Shown: piece after piece, positions 1-7,889 of the stretch | Position numbering within the stretch: the first letter of the stretch is position 1 | Layout: each line of letters begins with the position of its first letter | NCBI GenBank assembly: GCA_003133225.1 | Contig: PKWL01000053.1 | Coordinates: 1 to 32,681 of the forward strand | Reading direction: 5' to 3' | Length of the DNA: 32,681 bases | From: Janthinobacterium sp. | Lineage (GTDB): Bacteria > Pseudomonadota > Gammaproteobacteria > Burkholderiales > Burkholderiaceae_D | Notes under the pieces: model-generated | Database searches by the model: none | The model's input: the letters and a program-made list of their open reading frames with translations, nothing else | What the model was told of the DNA's origin: nothing | Position numbers and translations under genes: made by a program

Positions 1-133
1 CGGTGAAATTGGCGGCCTAGGGACGCGTCGATGTCAACAGCGGCGGCAGGGCAGTTCCCAGCCCCGCCGCTACGCTGGAAAAAATAGTTTGACGGCAATG
101 CAATGGGAACTCGTCGGCGTCGCGAAAACGGTG

Positions 134-153
134 CCTGTTTTATGCAAAACAGG
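134..153 (+). promoter_or_regulatory. Perfect hairpin overlapping the RBS of the first small gene
   Basis: An 8-bp perfect inverted repeat, CCTGTTTT-ATGC-AAAACAGG, ends inside the probable Shine-Dalgarno sequence (AGGGG, 151-155) of the small gene starting at 162. If it folds in mRNA, the 3' arm would hide part of the ribosome binding site, so translation could be controlled by structure or by an RNA-binding factor. As DNA it could instead be an operator. The repeat is seen directly; both roles are inference. Confidence 0.4.
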
Positions 154-161
154 GGCATGCG

Positions 162-335
162 ATGGCAAAGTTCACGCAACCGGGCAAGGAGAAATTCAGG
201 GAGTGGCTGCGCCATCGCCAACTGAGCGATGCGCCGCCACCCGACATGGAACAGATCCGCTCCGAGCTGGGCTGGGTCTTGGCGGACGCGGAAGCGGAAA
301 CGGACGCGGTGCAAGCGGCCCCTTTCCCCGCTTGA
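162..335 (+). CDS. Small hypothetical protein, 57 aa
   Basis: I do not assign a function. The ORF has an ATG start with AGGGG 6 bases upstream and encodes a charged, soluble-looking protein beginning MAKFTQPGKEKFREWL. A proline-rich centre (DAPPPD) and a segment EQIRSELGW follow, then an acidic alanine-rich tail ending AAPFPA. No signal peptide or membrane segment is visible. The amphipathic FREWLRHR and IRSELGWVLADA segments look like two short helices. It is followed by about 500 bases without a gene before the sensor kinase, so it is probably a separate transcription unit. The good RBS and protein-like composition favour a real gene; being short and unrecognised, it could still be spurious. 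Confidence 0.5.
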   Translation: MAKFTQPGKEKFREWLRHRQLSDAPPPDMEQIRSELGWVLADAEAETDAVQAAPFPA

Positions 336-433
336 ATTTGGCGCACGCTGCGCTGCCAGCGCTCTAGTACGGGGGCGCTGCAAAAGTTGCCTGTCACCCC
401 CAACGCTTCGCACCGGCACCGACGGTCACAGGT

Positions 434-473
434 CGGCCCGGACGCTGACCCATTTCTGGATCAGCGTTGGCCG
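434..473. repeat. Long interrupted hairpin
   Basis: Nested arms pair CGGCC (434-438) with GGCCG (469-473), ACGCTGA (442-448) with TCAGCGT (461-467), and CC (450-451) with GG (458-459) around a six-base loop. No T-run follows on either strand, so this is not a canonical intrinsic terminator. It may be a structured RNA element or a remnant of a repeat family. Confidence 0.4.
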
Positions 474-668
474 TGGCCGCCCGCCGTTGCCATCCCGGCT
501 CCCATTTGGCCGCTGGGGCGCGCTGACACGACTCGAATGGCGCGGCCACGAAACGTTAACCGATATGCAAAAACTTCGCAAAAATGTCGGCGCCAGAGCT
601 CGCCTTGGCAAGATCAGCGTTATTTTGACCACACTAATGACGTATAGCAAAGATCTGACGACGTTCGT

Positions 669-697
669 TTGCCACCGGGCAATAATTACACTATAGT
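669..697 (+). promoter_or_regulatory. Sigma70-like promoter for the signalling/pilus operon
   Basis: TTGCCA (669-674), a 17-base spacer and TATAGT (692-697) form a near-consensus sigma70 promoter. Transcription would begin near 704, giving a leader of about 150 bases before the kinase ATG at 854. This is the best promoter match I found ahead of the signalling and assembly genes. Confidence 0.55.
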
Positions 698-808
698 CGA
701 ACCGAAATCGTTCCCTAGATCACTGTCCTTTAGAAATTCTAGCGTTGCTGCTGAGACTGGTTTGAAAATATCCGATCTCGCAGGCTTGGCACGCGCTTGG
801 CCTGAAAT

Positions 809-830
809 GTGAATCGGGCCGACGATTCAC
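809..830. promoter_or_regulatory. Palindromic element upstream of the sensor kinase
   Basis: GTGAATCG (809-816) and CGATTCAC (823-830) are perfect 8-bp arms around GGCCGA. The element lies 23 bases before the kinase ATG and downstream of the predicted promoter. It could be an operator acting as a roadblock or an mRNA hairpin; no regulator can be named. Confidence 0.4.
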
Positions 831-853
831 ATTCGACACGAAGGCTGCCTGAA

Positions 854-2686
854 ATGAAAAACAACCGGTTCGGCATCTTTCTCATTGTGTCGTCTTTGCT
901 CGTGATCGCTCTCGTGGTCGGTCTCCTGTTGCAGCGCCAACAGGGCGTCCAAGCCAGCCACATCAGGGTGCAGGGCTTGGGCGTCACGCGCGCGCTGACC
1001 GCCTTGCCATTTGCCACTCTGGCACCGAAGGGCGGGCGGCCCAGCGTTCTCAATTCTCTCCTCATTCATCATGACAACCCGGATTTTGGATACGCGGCAG
1101 TCACGGCGCTGGACGGAACCATTCTCGCGGAAGTGACCAGCCCCGGCGTCGTGGTGCCGGGCACGGCCCTGCCGAGCGGAACCGGATCGCTATTTGGCGA
1201 GCGCTTGACCGAGTCGCTCCCGGAGAAGCGCACATTCCGCGAATTTTACGGCCCGGTCATGGATGACGGCAACTTGAAGGCATTCGTTCGAGTCGGGTAT
1301 GTCGAACCGCGTCATCTGTTGGCGCTAAAGGATTTGCCGTTCTTCGCTTTTCTTGCACTGGCGATGTTCCTGCTGGTGCCGCTCATCCTTTTCATCGTGA
1401 AACGCGAGATGGCGCCGCTCGGGGCGATCAGCGCGCAACTGGAGGCGCTGCTGGGCGAGGCCAATATGCGCGCGCAGTCGCCACACGCAGCGCATGACGT
1501 CGGCGCTCTCGCGGCCAAGTTAAATAGCTACCTGGAAAATGCAAATGCCCGCATCAGGGAACTCGAGCAAGATGGCGCCAAAACGATTGCCAGCGGCCGC
1601 TTGCTAGAATATGGGAGCAACAAACTAAACGCCGTATTGCAGTGCCTGCCAGATGGCCTACTCATTCTTGATCCGTCGGGAGAAGTGACGTTCGCGAGCA
1701 GCAAGATCGAGCCTTTGCTCGGGATCGACATTCATGCGGTACTTTCGAGTTCGCTCGACGCTTGGTGCGAGGACCCTGAATTGAAAGCCTTGTTTGCGCG
1801 CTACCGCAATGGCAGTTGCGAAGCGGGGCGCCAGATAACGATCAAGTTCAACCCCATAAAAGTACCGGATAAACGTGTGTGCGCGACGGCGAAGCCGCTG
1901 GTTGGCGGCCTGGGTTCCATGGCATTTGGCACCCTGATCGTGTTGCATGACGCGACACGCGAGTATCTCGGACTGCAGGCCGGAAACGATTTTGTCGCGC
2001 ATGTTTCGCACGAATTGAAATCGCCCCTCAACGTGATCGCGATGTACAGCGAAATGCTGCACGCAGCGGGCGCCGACGACGAACAATTGCGCATCGAAGC
2101 CATCAACGTGATCCAAGACGAAGTAGAGCGGATGAATTTGTTGGTCGGCAATTTGCTGAATGTGAGCAAATTGGAGATGGGTAGCATGAGCCCGGAACGG
2201 CACCGGGTCAAGCTCGACGAGTTGTTGCAAGATGCGTTCAATCATGCATTGCCGCGCGCCGAAAGCAAATCGGTGCGGATGGAGATTCAGCTTCCGCGCG
2301 AGATGGCCGCAGTCTCGATCGACAAGGATTTATTTCGCATAGCGCTAAACAATTTGCTCACCAATGCCATCAAGTACAGTGACGTGGGCGCCGCCGTGAC
2401 CTTAATTGCCGATGAAGGCGATGACGACATCGTCATTAGCGTGCGCGACAGCGGAATCGGCATTGCGCCGGAAGATCAAGCGCATGTGTTCGAAAAATTC
2501 TACCGCGCCGCCGAAGTCGGCGTGAACCAGCGCGGCGGCCACGGGCTCGGCCTTTATTTGGCGAGCCAGATCGTTGAGCTGCACCATGGGCGCTTGACGT
2601 TGTCAAGCGAATTAGGACATGGCAGCGAATTCTCGATTCACTTGAAAAAGATGCCGTCGCTGCTGCAAGGGGCGAACGTACTATGA
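854..2686 (+). CDS. Membrane sensor histidine kinase with PAS domain
   Basis: A 610-aa sensor kinase that should autophosphorylate and pass phosphate to the regulator encoded next. Residues 8-27 form a first membrane helix and about 160-183 a second, enclosing an extracytoplasmic sensor region of roughly 130 residues. A PAS-like segment follows (about 255-370, CLPDGLLILDPSGEVTF). The HisKA H-box is FVAHVSHELKSPLN with H386. The ATPase domain shows the N-box (N504), G1 DSGIGI (from D532), the F-box VFEKFY and G2 GGHGLGLYLA. I chose the ATG at 854 over the GTG at 809: it gives a short basic N-terminus right before the helix, and AAGG lies 9 bases upstream. The stop overlaps the regulator start as ATGA. 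The signal it senses is unknown. Confidence 0.9.
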   Translation: MKNNRFGIFLIVSSLLVIALVVGLLLQRQQGVQASHIRVQGLGVTRALTALPFATLAPKGGRPSVLNSLLIHHDNPDFGYAAVTALDGTILAEVTSPGVVVPGTALPSGTGSLFGERLTESLPEKRTFREFYGPVMDDGNLKAFVRVGYVEPRHLLALKDLPFFAFLALAMFLLVPLILFIVKREMAPLGAISAQLEALLGEANMRAQSPHAAHDVGALAAKLNSYLENANARIRELEQDGAKTIASGRLLEYGSNKLNAVLQCLPDGLLILDPSGEVTFASSKIEPLLGIDIHAVLSSSLDAWCEDPELKALFARYRNGSCEAGRQITIKFNPIKVPDKRVCATAKPLVGGLGSMAFGTLIVLHDATREYLGLQAGNDFVAHVSHELKSPLNVIAMYSEMLHAAGADDEQLRIEAINVIQDEVERMNLLVGNLLNVSKLEMGSMSPERHRVKLDELLQDAFNHALPRAESKSVRMEIQLPREMAAVSIDKDLFRIALNNLLTNAIKYSDVGAAVTLIADEGDDDIVISVRDSGIGIAPEDQAHVFEKFYRAAEVGVNQRGGHGLGLYLASQIVELHHGRLTLSSELGHGSEFSIHLKKMPSLLQGANVL

Positions 2687-3105
2687 ATGTCAGGAAAGTG
2701 CTGATTGTCGATGACGAACCGCATGTGATTCGCGTCTTGCGCCTAACGCTCGAGCGCCAAGGCTATCTGGTGCAGTCGGCCGGCGACGGCCAGGAAGCGC
2801 TGCAAAAAATGGAAGGCTTTGCGCCCGATGTGTTGGTTACCGACATCCACATGGATGGTATGGACGGGCGCATCTTATGCCGAACCGTGCGCGAACGGTA
2901 TCCCCAGCGCCCCATCCTCATTCTCGTCATGACGTCCATGACGGCGATCGAAGAGCGCGACTGGGTGCGCGAACTGAGCAATACGGAATTTCTCGAAAAA
3001 CCGCTTAGCCTGCGCCAGCTGCTAGCGCGGCTCGCTCAATATTTTCTTGCCATGCAGGCAGACCCGGAGATGCACCATGCACCATCAGACCCTGGCCGAA
3101 ATTGA
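2683..3105 (+). CDS. Single-domain response regulator (CheY-like)
   Basis: A 140-aa receiver domain without an output domain. It has the acidic pair D10/D11 (IVDDE), phosphoacceptor D54 (VTDIHMDG), T84 and the conserved K106 (FLEKPLS). The start overlaps the kinase stop as ATGA, so the two are translationally coupled and almost certainly a cognate pair. Lacking a DNA-binding domain, it probably signals by protein contact, for example to the HD-GYP protein encoded immediately after. The last 28 bases overlap the start of that gene. About 20 residues past the receiver fold look like an unstructured tail. Confidence 0.88.
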   Translation: MNVRKVLIVDDEPHVIRVLRLTLERQGYLVQSAGDGQEALQKMEGFAPDVLVTDIHMDGMDGRILCRTVRERYPQRPILILVMTSMTAIEERDWVRELSNTEFLEKPLSLRQLLARLAQYFLAMQADPEMHHAPSDPGRN

Positions 3106-4588
3106 CTTTGTCAAATATGGGCGCTGGCTGCGCCGCATCACGGGCACCAACGACGAGATTGCTGTCTGCGACCCCTGCGGTGAGCCCGTTTGGCTCAGTC
3201 ATGCCGACGGCGTCCTTTCGGGGTGGCTGCGGCAACTGATTCTGGACGGGTTTGACTGGCATTGCAAAGGCGACGGCATGCAGCGTTTTGACGCCGCCGC
3301 CGCGATTCTATTGTACGTGCCGATTCAGACTCAGCGTGCGACCTTGGGGTTCGTCGCCGTCCGCGTCGCAAAAGATGCTGCGCCGTCCGGCGACTGGGAC
3401 CTCTTGGCCGAGTCTTTGGACGACGTGTGCGCCGGCATTGCCGACGAATTTAGCTTGAAATCCGAGCTCAACGCGATGGCGGACGAACTCTCCGAGCGCT
3501 ACGAAGAGTTGCATCTGGTGTATGCGGTCGATCAGCAAGTGCGCGCCATGACGAACGGGGTTGACCTGTTCCAGACTCTGTTAAAGAGCTGGGCCGATCA
3601 CATGAACGCGGACGTGGCCGCCTTCGTCAAGCCGGGCGAGGATTTGTGCGTCTCGGCGACCAACCTCAGCGCTCCCATACATAACTTGGATCTGGTGCTG
3701 GTGGAAATGCGCGGCGACTTGTACCGCTTCGCCCATTCGTCACGCCAGCCGATCGTGATCAACGACAGGGCCGACCCGCGCCGGGCCTACATCTTTACTG
3801 ACATGCCGTTCAAGATCATGTGTTGTCCCGTGTTTCGCGACAAGGCGGTAGAGGCGATACTGGTGCTAATTAACCATCAGGCCAAGCCCAATTTCACCAA
3901 CAGCGATCGCAAGCTGGGCGAAGTGCTGGCCAACCAATTGTCTAGCCTGTCGCGCATGCGCAGCATGCTTGCGGAAACCAACACCTTCAATGAACAGATG
4001 GCAGCAGCGCTGATCGAGGCGGTGGAAGCGAAGGACCCGTATACGCGCGGCCATTCCGAGCGTGTCCATCACATCGCCATGCAGATCGGCGCTGCGTTGA
4101 AGCTGGGGGTGCGCGAACTCGACAACCTGTATTGGGGCTCGTTGCTGCACGATGTCGGCAAGATTGGCATTCCCGACGCCGTCTTGTGCAAACCGGCCCG
4201 GCTCACGCGCGACGAATACACGTTTATCATGGTGCATCCGGAACGCAGCTACGAAATTTTGCGCCATATCGACCGGTTAAAGGGCGCGCTGCCGGGCGCG
4301 CGCCACCATCAGGAGAAATTCGACGGTAGCGGCTATCCGCACGAACTTGCCGGCAACGACATCCCCCTCAATGCGCGCATCATCGCCGTGGCCGACACCT
4401 ACGACTCGATCACCAGTTCGCGCGCCTATCGGGCCGGCCGCAGCCATGAAGCGGCGATGGTGGAGATCGAGCGCTGCGCCGGCACCCAGCTCGATCCGGA
4501 GATCGTCGCCGTGTTCAAGGAAGTTTGCCGGCTCGAACCGGAATGGATGGCGCGCTTTAGCATCGAGCGCGATGCCGTAGGCGCATGA
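3077..4588 (+). CDS. GAF/HD-GYP cyclic-di-GMP phosphodiesterase
   Basis: A 503-aa soluble protein. Residues 1-130 form an N-terminal region of unclear fold, a coiled linker follows, then a GAF-like domain (about 145-290) and a C-terminal HD-GYP domain (about 310-480). The metal and catalytic motifs are complete: H326 (GHSERV), HD at 358-359 (LLHDVGK), H387 (VHPE), HHQEKFDGSGYP at 410-421 and D440 (VADTYD). HD-GYP enzymes of this type hydrolyse c-di-GMP. I chose the ATG at 3077, with GGAG 7 bases upstream, over the one at 3047; it still overlaps the regulator gene by 29 bases. The stop overlaps the ATPase start as ATGA. Given its place between a receiver protein and a c-di-GMP-binding ATPase, it probably links the two-component signal to pilus assembly. 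Confidence 0.9.
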   Translation: MHHQTLAEIDFVKYGRWLRRITGTNDEIAVCDPCGEPVWLSHADGVLSGWLRQLILDGFDWHCKGDGMQRFDAAAAILLYVPIQTQRATLGFVAVRVAKDAAPSGDWDLLAESLDDVCAGIADEFSLKSELNAMADELSERYEELHLVYAVDQQVRAMTNGVDLFQTLLKSWADHMNADVAAFVKPGEDLCVSATNLSAPIHNLDLVLVEMRGDLYRFAHSSRQPIVINDRADPRRAYIFTDMPFKIMCCPVFRDKAVEAILVLINHQAKPNFTNSDRKLGEVLANQLSSLSRMRSMLAETNTFNEQMAAALIEAVEAKDPYTRGHSERVHHIAMQIGAALKLGVRELDNLYWGSLLHDVGKIGIPDAVLCKPARLTRDEYTFIMVHPERSYEILRHIDRLKGALPGARHHQEKFDGSGYPHELAGNDIPLNARIIAVADTYDSITSSRAYRAGRSHEAAMVEIERCAGTQLDPEIVAVFKEVCRLEPEWMARFSIERDAVGA

Positions 4589-6606
4589 CCTTGCACGCCG
4601 TTACCAAGAGTCGGATTGGCGCGCTGACCTATCTGGCACCGAATATGGCCTTGATCGCCGCTGAAGCCATTGCGGCTCTGGAGGCGGCGATCGCAAATTG
4701 TATTGCGATGCACCAGGTCATGATCGTCGTCGACCTGGGCAAGGTAGCATTGCTGTCAGGGCGGGCGCTGGAACTGATGGTGAGCGCAGCGGCCAAACTT
4801 GGCGCCCTCGGCGGCTGGCTCAGAGTCGCTTATCCGAGTGCGCTTTTACAAGATATTTTTGCCGTGACGGGGGTGGGCGACCAAGTGGCGCTGTACGACG
4901 CCCCGCAAAACGAAGTGAAGGCGACTCCTTGCAAGGGCAAGCTGGGCGACATCTTGATCGAACGGGGACTCGTTACCGCTGTACAAGTGGCGGAAGCGGC
5001 AATCTTGCAAGAGCAAACCGGCAAGCGCATGGGTATGATCATGCTCGAAAAAAAATGGCTGTCGGAAAGCAGTCTGTTGCCGGTGTTGGCCGAGCAATTG
5101 GGATTGCCCTACGTCACGCTACGGAGCGGACTGTTCGATCCGCTCGCCGTCGCGCTGGTCGAGCGCGACGTGGCGCGCCGGCTCAACGTGATGCCCTTGT
5201 TCCTGGTCCATAACACGCTGACCTTAGCGACCGGTGAACCGCAGGCGATTCACAGCTTCGACGAGATCAAGGCACGTACCGGCTGCAAGATTCGGGTCGT
5301 GTTGGCGCTGCCTGGCGAGATAGCGCGCATGCGTGACGACAGCCATGGCGCGGTCATGCCGGACTTCATTCACAGCACTGCGGACGATTTGGAGCTGATC
5401 GAAAATCAGATTCCCGACGACTATACCCAGATCGACGAAATGGCGGGTGCAAGCCCCGTGATCAATCTGGTCAATGCCGTGATCCAGCGCGCCATTCACG
5501 ACGGCGCCAGCGATATTCACATTGAAATTTCGCGTAGCCGGGCGCGCATCCGTCTGCGCATCGACGGCATTTTGTACGAGGTGATGGCGCCGCGCGCGGA
5601 AATGCATCCGGCCATCGTTTCGCGTCTGAAGGTCATGGCCAAGCTTGACATCGCCGAGCGCAGATTGCCGCAAGATGGCCGGATTCAGGTGGCGACCCAA
5701 GGCCGCACGGTCGACCTGCGCTTTAGTTCCTTGCCCGGAATTTACGGCGAGAAGGTCGTGCTGCGCGTGTTAGATAAGAACCAATCCATCCTCGATGTCG
5801 ACAAGCTGGGCATGAATGGGGCGGCGGTGGCACTGTTTAAGAAGCTGCTCGCCCGCAGCCATGGCTTGATCCTAGTGACCGGTCCCACGGGAAGCGGAAA
5901 GACCACCAGCTTGTACGCTGCGATCAGCCACTTGAAGAGCATCGAAAAAAACATCGTCACCATCGAAGACCCGGTCGAGTACCAGCTCGACATCATCAAC
6001 CAGAACCAGGTCAACGACGCCATCGGCTTGACTTTTCCGAAGATCTTGAAACACGTCTTGCGGCAGGACCCGGACATCATCATGGTCGGTGAAATCCGCG
6101 ATCGCCAGACTGCGGAGATTGCAGTGCAGGCGGCATTGACGGGCCATCTGGTGTTGACCACCTTGCACACCAATGACACCTTGGGCGCCGTGTCGCGGCT
6201 GGTCGAAATGGGCGTCGAGCCGTACTTGCTGTCGTCCGCCCTCATCGGCGTCATGGCGCAGCGCCTGGTGCGGCGCATCTGCCCGTCTTGCAAGTGCAGT
6301 TACCTGGTGCCGCCCCAGACCGCCGCCGCCTATGGCTGGAGCGGCGCCGGCGACTTGAAACTAAAGCGCGGGCGTGGCTGTCCTGCTTGCTATGATTCGG
6401 GCTATAAGGGGCGCATGGGAATTTACGAATTGCTGGAAATCGATGCCGAACTGCAGCGCATGATCGTGGCACTGGCCAGTCCGGCTCAGATGATGGCCTA
6501 TGTCGCGGGCAAGGGGCACCACGACTTGCATGCCGACGGCATGGCGCACGCGTTCGCGGGCGACACCACTCCCGAGGAAATTTCTCGCGTCATCCATTCT
6601 CAGTAG
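4585..6606 (+). CDS. MshE/GspE-type pilus assembly ATPase with N-terminal STAS-like domain
   Basis: A 673-aa cytoplasmic hexameric-type ATPase powering pilus/pseudopilus extension. Residues about 15-105 resemble a STAS (anti-sigma-antagonist) domain (VVDLGKVALL, LGALGGWLRV, VTGVGDQVALYD). Next come two 24-residue MshEN c-di-GMP-binding motifs, at 119-142 (KLGDIL...Q142) and 148-171 (RMGMIM...Q171), separated by 5 residues as in MshE. Motif 1 has K for R at position 1 and A for L at position 21; motif 2 has K157 where Gly is usual. The motor domain has Walker A GPTGSGKTT (433-441), Walker B DIIMVGEIRD (497-506), a His box (LHTND) and a four-Cys zinc site (C566, C569, C599, C602). The start overlaps the HD-GYP stop as ATGA. 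The family is clear; the STAS assignment is by pattern only. Confidence 0.92.
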   Translation: MTLHAVTKSRIGALTYLAPNMALIAAEAIAALEAAIANCIAMHQVMIVVDLGKVALLSGRALELMVSAAAKLGALGGWLRVAYPSALLQDIFAVTGVGDQVALYDAPQNEVKATPCKGKLGDILIERGLVTAVQVAEAAILQEQTGKRMGMIMLEKKWLSESSLLPVLAEQLGLPYVTLRSGLFDPLAVALVERDVARRLNVMPLFLVHNTLTLATGEPQAIHSFDEIKARTGCKIRVVLALPGEIARMRDDSHGAVMPDFIHSTADDLELIENQIPDDYTQIDEMAGASPVINLVNAVIQRAIHDGASDIHIEISRSRARIRLRIDGILYEVMAPRAEMHPAIVSRLKVMAKLDIAERRLPQDGRIQVATQGRTVDLRFSSLPGIYGEKVVLRVLDKNQSILDVDKLGMNGAAVALFKKLLARSHGLILVTGPTGSGKTTSLYAAISHLKSIEKNIVTIEDPVEYQLDIINQNQVNDAIGLTFPKILKHVLRQDPDIIMVGEIRDRQTAEIAVQAALTGHLVLTTLHTNDTLGAVSRLVEMGVEPYLLSSALIGVMAQRLVRRICPSCKCSYLVPPQTAAAYGWSGAGDLKLKRGRGCPACYDSGYKGRMGIYELLEIDAELQRMIVALASPAQMMAYVAGKGHHDLHADGMAHAFAGDTTPEEISRVIHSQ

Positions 6607-6619
6607 GCGGAAAAAGAAT

Positions 6620-7750
6620 ATGGCACTGGAAATGAAGGAGGAAACTGAGCCGGCCGGGGCGACCGGCCAGCGCGCCGTGCGCCGCCGCTCATCTTGGCTG
6701 ACCTTGTCGAATGCGCGCATTGGCCCGGCCGAGCGCATGCTGTTTACGGAGCGCCTGGCGTTGCTTCTCGAAACGGGCGTCCCCCTGCACGGCGCGCTGC
6801 ACTCGCTGCATACGCAAACCGTCAATCCGCGCCTTAAAGCGGTCATCGCCGAATTGACCGAGGACATCCTGGGCGGTAGCCGGTTTTCCGAAGCGCTGAT
6901 CGGGCATCCCGATTTGTTCCCGGCGACTTACGTCAATTTGGTCGCCGCCAGCGAAGCGGGTGGCTTCTTGCCTCAGGTGTTAGACCAATTGGTCGAAATG
7001 GACGAAAAGCAAGAGAAGCTGCGCAGCACCTTGGTCTCGGCCTTGTCCTACCCGTGCTTTCTGATCGTGTTTTCCATTGCGGTGGTCGGCTTTATCCTAA
7101 TTTTCGTATTCCCGAAGTTTTCCATGCTCTTTGCGTCGATCTACAACGAGCTGCCGCTAACGACCAGGGCGCTCATTGGCGCGAGCAACTTGTTAACGCA
7201 GCATGGGCTTGGCTTTTGCGCGACCCTGGCGGCGTTAGCCGCTGCCGTGTTTGTGCTATTGACCCGTCCCGGCGCGCGCCTCGCGCTCGACAAGCTCAAG
7301 CTGCGGGTGCCGCTGCTCAAGGACATTTACGCAAAAATCTATTTGACGCGCTTGATGCGGGTGATGGGCATTTCGCTCGAACGGGGCGTGACCATCCTGG
7401 CGACCTTAAGCGCGTGCCGCGACATCGTGCCGAATGCGGAATTCCAGCTGTTTATCGCCCGCCTTGAGGTGCAAGTGACCGAAGGAAAGGGGATCGCGGC
7501 GGGCTTCATGGACAGTTATTTCATTCCCGTCAGTGTGCAACAGATGATCAGCACGGGCGAAGAAACGGGAACACTGGGGCGCGTCATGGGGCGCATCGCT
7601 GATTTTTACGACCGCGAGCTGACCAAGCAGCTCAACCAGTTGTCCAAGCTGGCAGAGCCGGTCATGTTGCTGGTCATGGGCGTCTTGGTGGGTACCATCG
7701 TCAGTTCCTTGATCCTGCCCATCTTTAAATTGTCGCGCGCCGTCCATTGA
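6620..7750 (+). CDS. MshG/GspF/PilC-type inner-membrane platform protein
   Basis: A 376-aa polytopic platform protein that couples the ATPase to pilin assembly. Two T2SSF domains are visible: the first around 40-165 (FTERLALLLETGVPL, ASEAGGFLPQVL) and the second around 240-365 (LTRLMRVMGISLERGVTIL, STGEETGTL). Membrane helices lie at about 145-172, 197-215 and 347-368. The ATG at 6620 was preferred over the upstream frame opening at 6500, which overlaps the ATPase gene by about 100 bases; the RBS (GGCGGAAAAAG) is weak, so translation may depend on coupling. The gap to the ATPase gene is only 13 bases. The N-terminal 30 residues are basic and acidic in turn and probably bind the ATPase. Confidence 0.92.
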   Translation: MALEMKEETEPAGATGQRAVRRRSSWLTLSNARIGPAERMLFTERLALLLETGVPLHGALHSLHTQTVNPRLKAVIAELTEDILGGSRFSEALIGHPDLFPATYVNLVAASEAGGFLPQVLDQLVEMDEKQEKLRSTLVSALSYPCFLIVFSIAVVGFILIFVFPKFSMLFASIYNELPLTTRALIGASNLLTQHGLGFCATLAALAAAVFVLLTRPGARLALDKLKLRVPLLKDIYAKIYLTRLMRVMGISLERGVTILATLSACRDIVPNAEFQLFIARLEVQVTEGKGIAAGFMDSYFIPVSVQQMISTGEETGTLGRVMGRIADFYDRELTKQLNQLSKLAEPVMLLVMGVLVGTIVSSLILPIFKLSRAVH

Positions 7751-7788
7751 AAGCAACGTTTTTTTCATTAGGCAATATAAACTTCCTA

Positions 7789-7806
7789 TTGGCAACAACT
7801 GTGCTA
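7789..7806 (+). promoter_or_regulatory. Sigma54-like promoter upstream of the major pilin gene
   Basis: TTGGCA with GG at 7791-7792 is followed, after exactly 10 bases, by GC at 7803-7804 (GTGCTA), the spacing required for a -24/-12 promoter. Deviations are an A for the C after TTGGCA and GTGCT for TTGCT. It lies 84 bases before the pilin ATG, in the largest gap in the first half of the operon. Pilin genes are often sigma54-dependent, so the location fits. No enhancer site was identified. Confidence 0.45.
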
Positions 7807-7889
7807 CCCTGGCTAAAGATGCGGCCCAGGCATTGACGCGTTTTATACCCTTTCTGTGTTGTCCAAAATATTCTATTGAAGAGATAAAA

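Larger units (their letters stand above)
336..853 (+). other. Gene-less leader region upstream of the kinase
   Basis: I see no convincing gene here; the overlapping reading frames are arginine- and proline-rich and lack ribosome binding sites. The stretch holds a long hairpin (434-473), a sigma70-like promoter (669-697) and a 22-bp palindromic element (809-830) just before the kinase start. Confidence 0.5.

Noticed and set aside
3047..3076. An upstream ATG for the HD-GYP gene.
   Set aside because: The added residues (MPCRQTRRCT) are unlike the protein, and the ATG at 3077 has a proper GGAG site.
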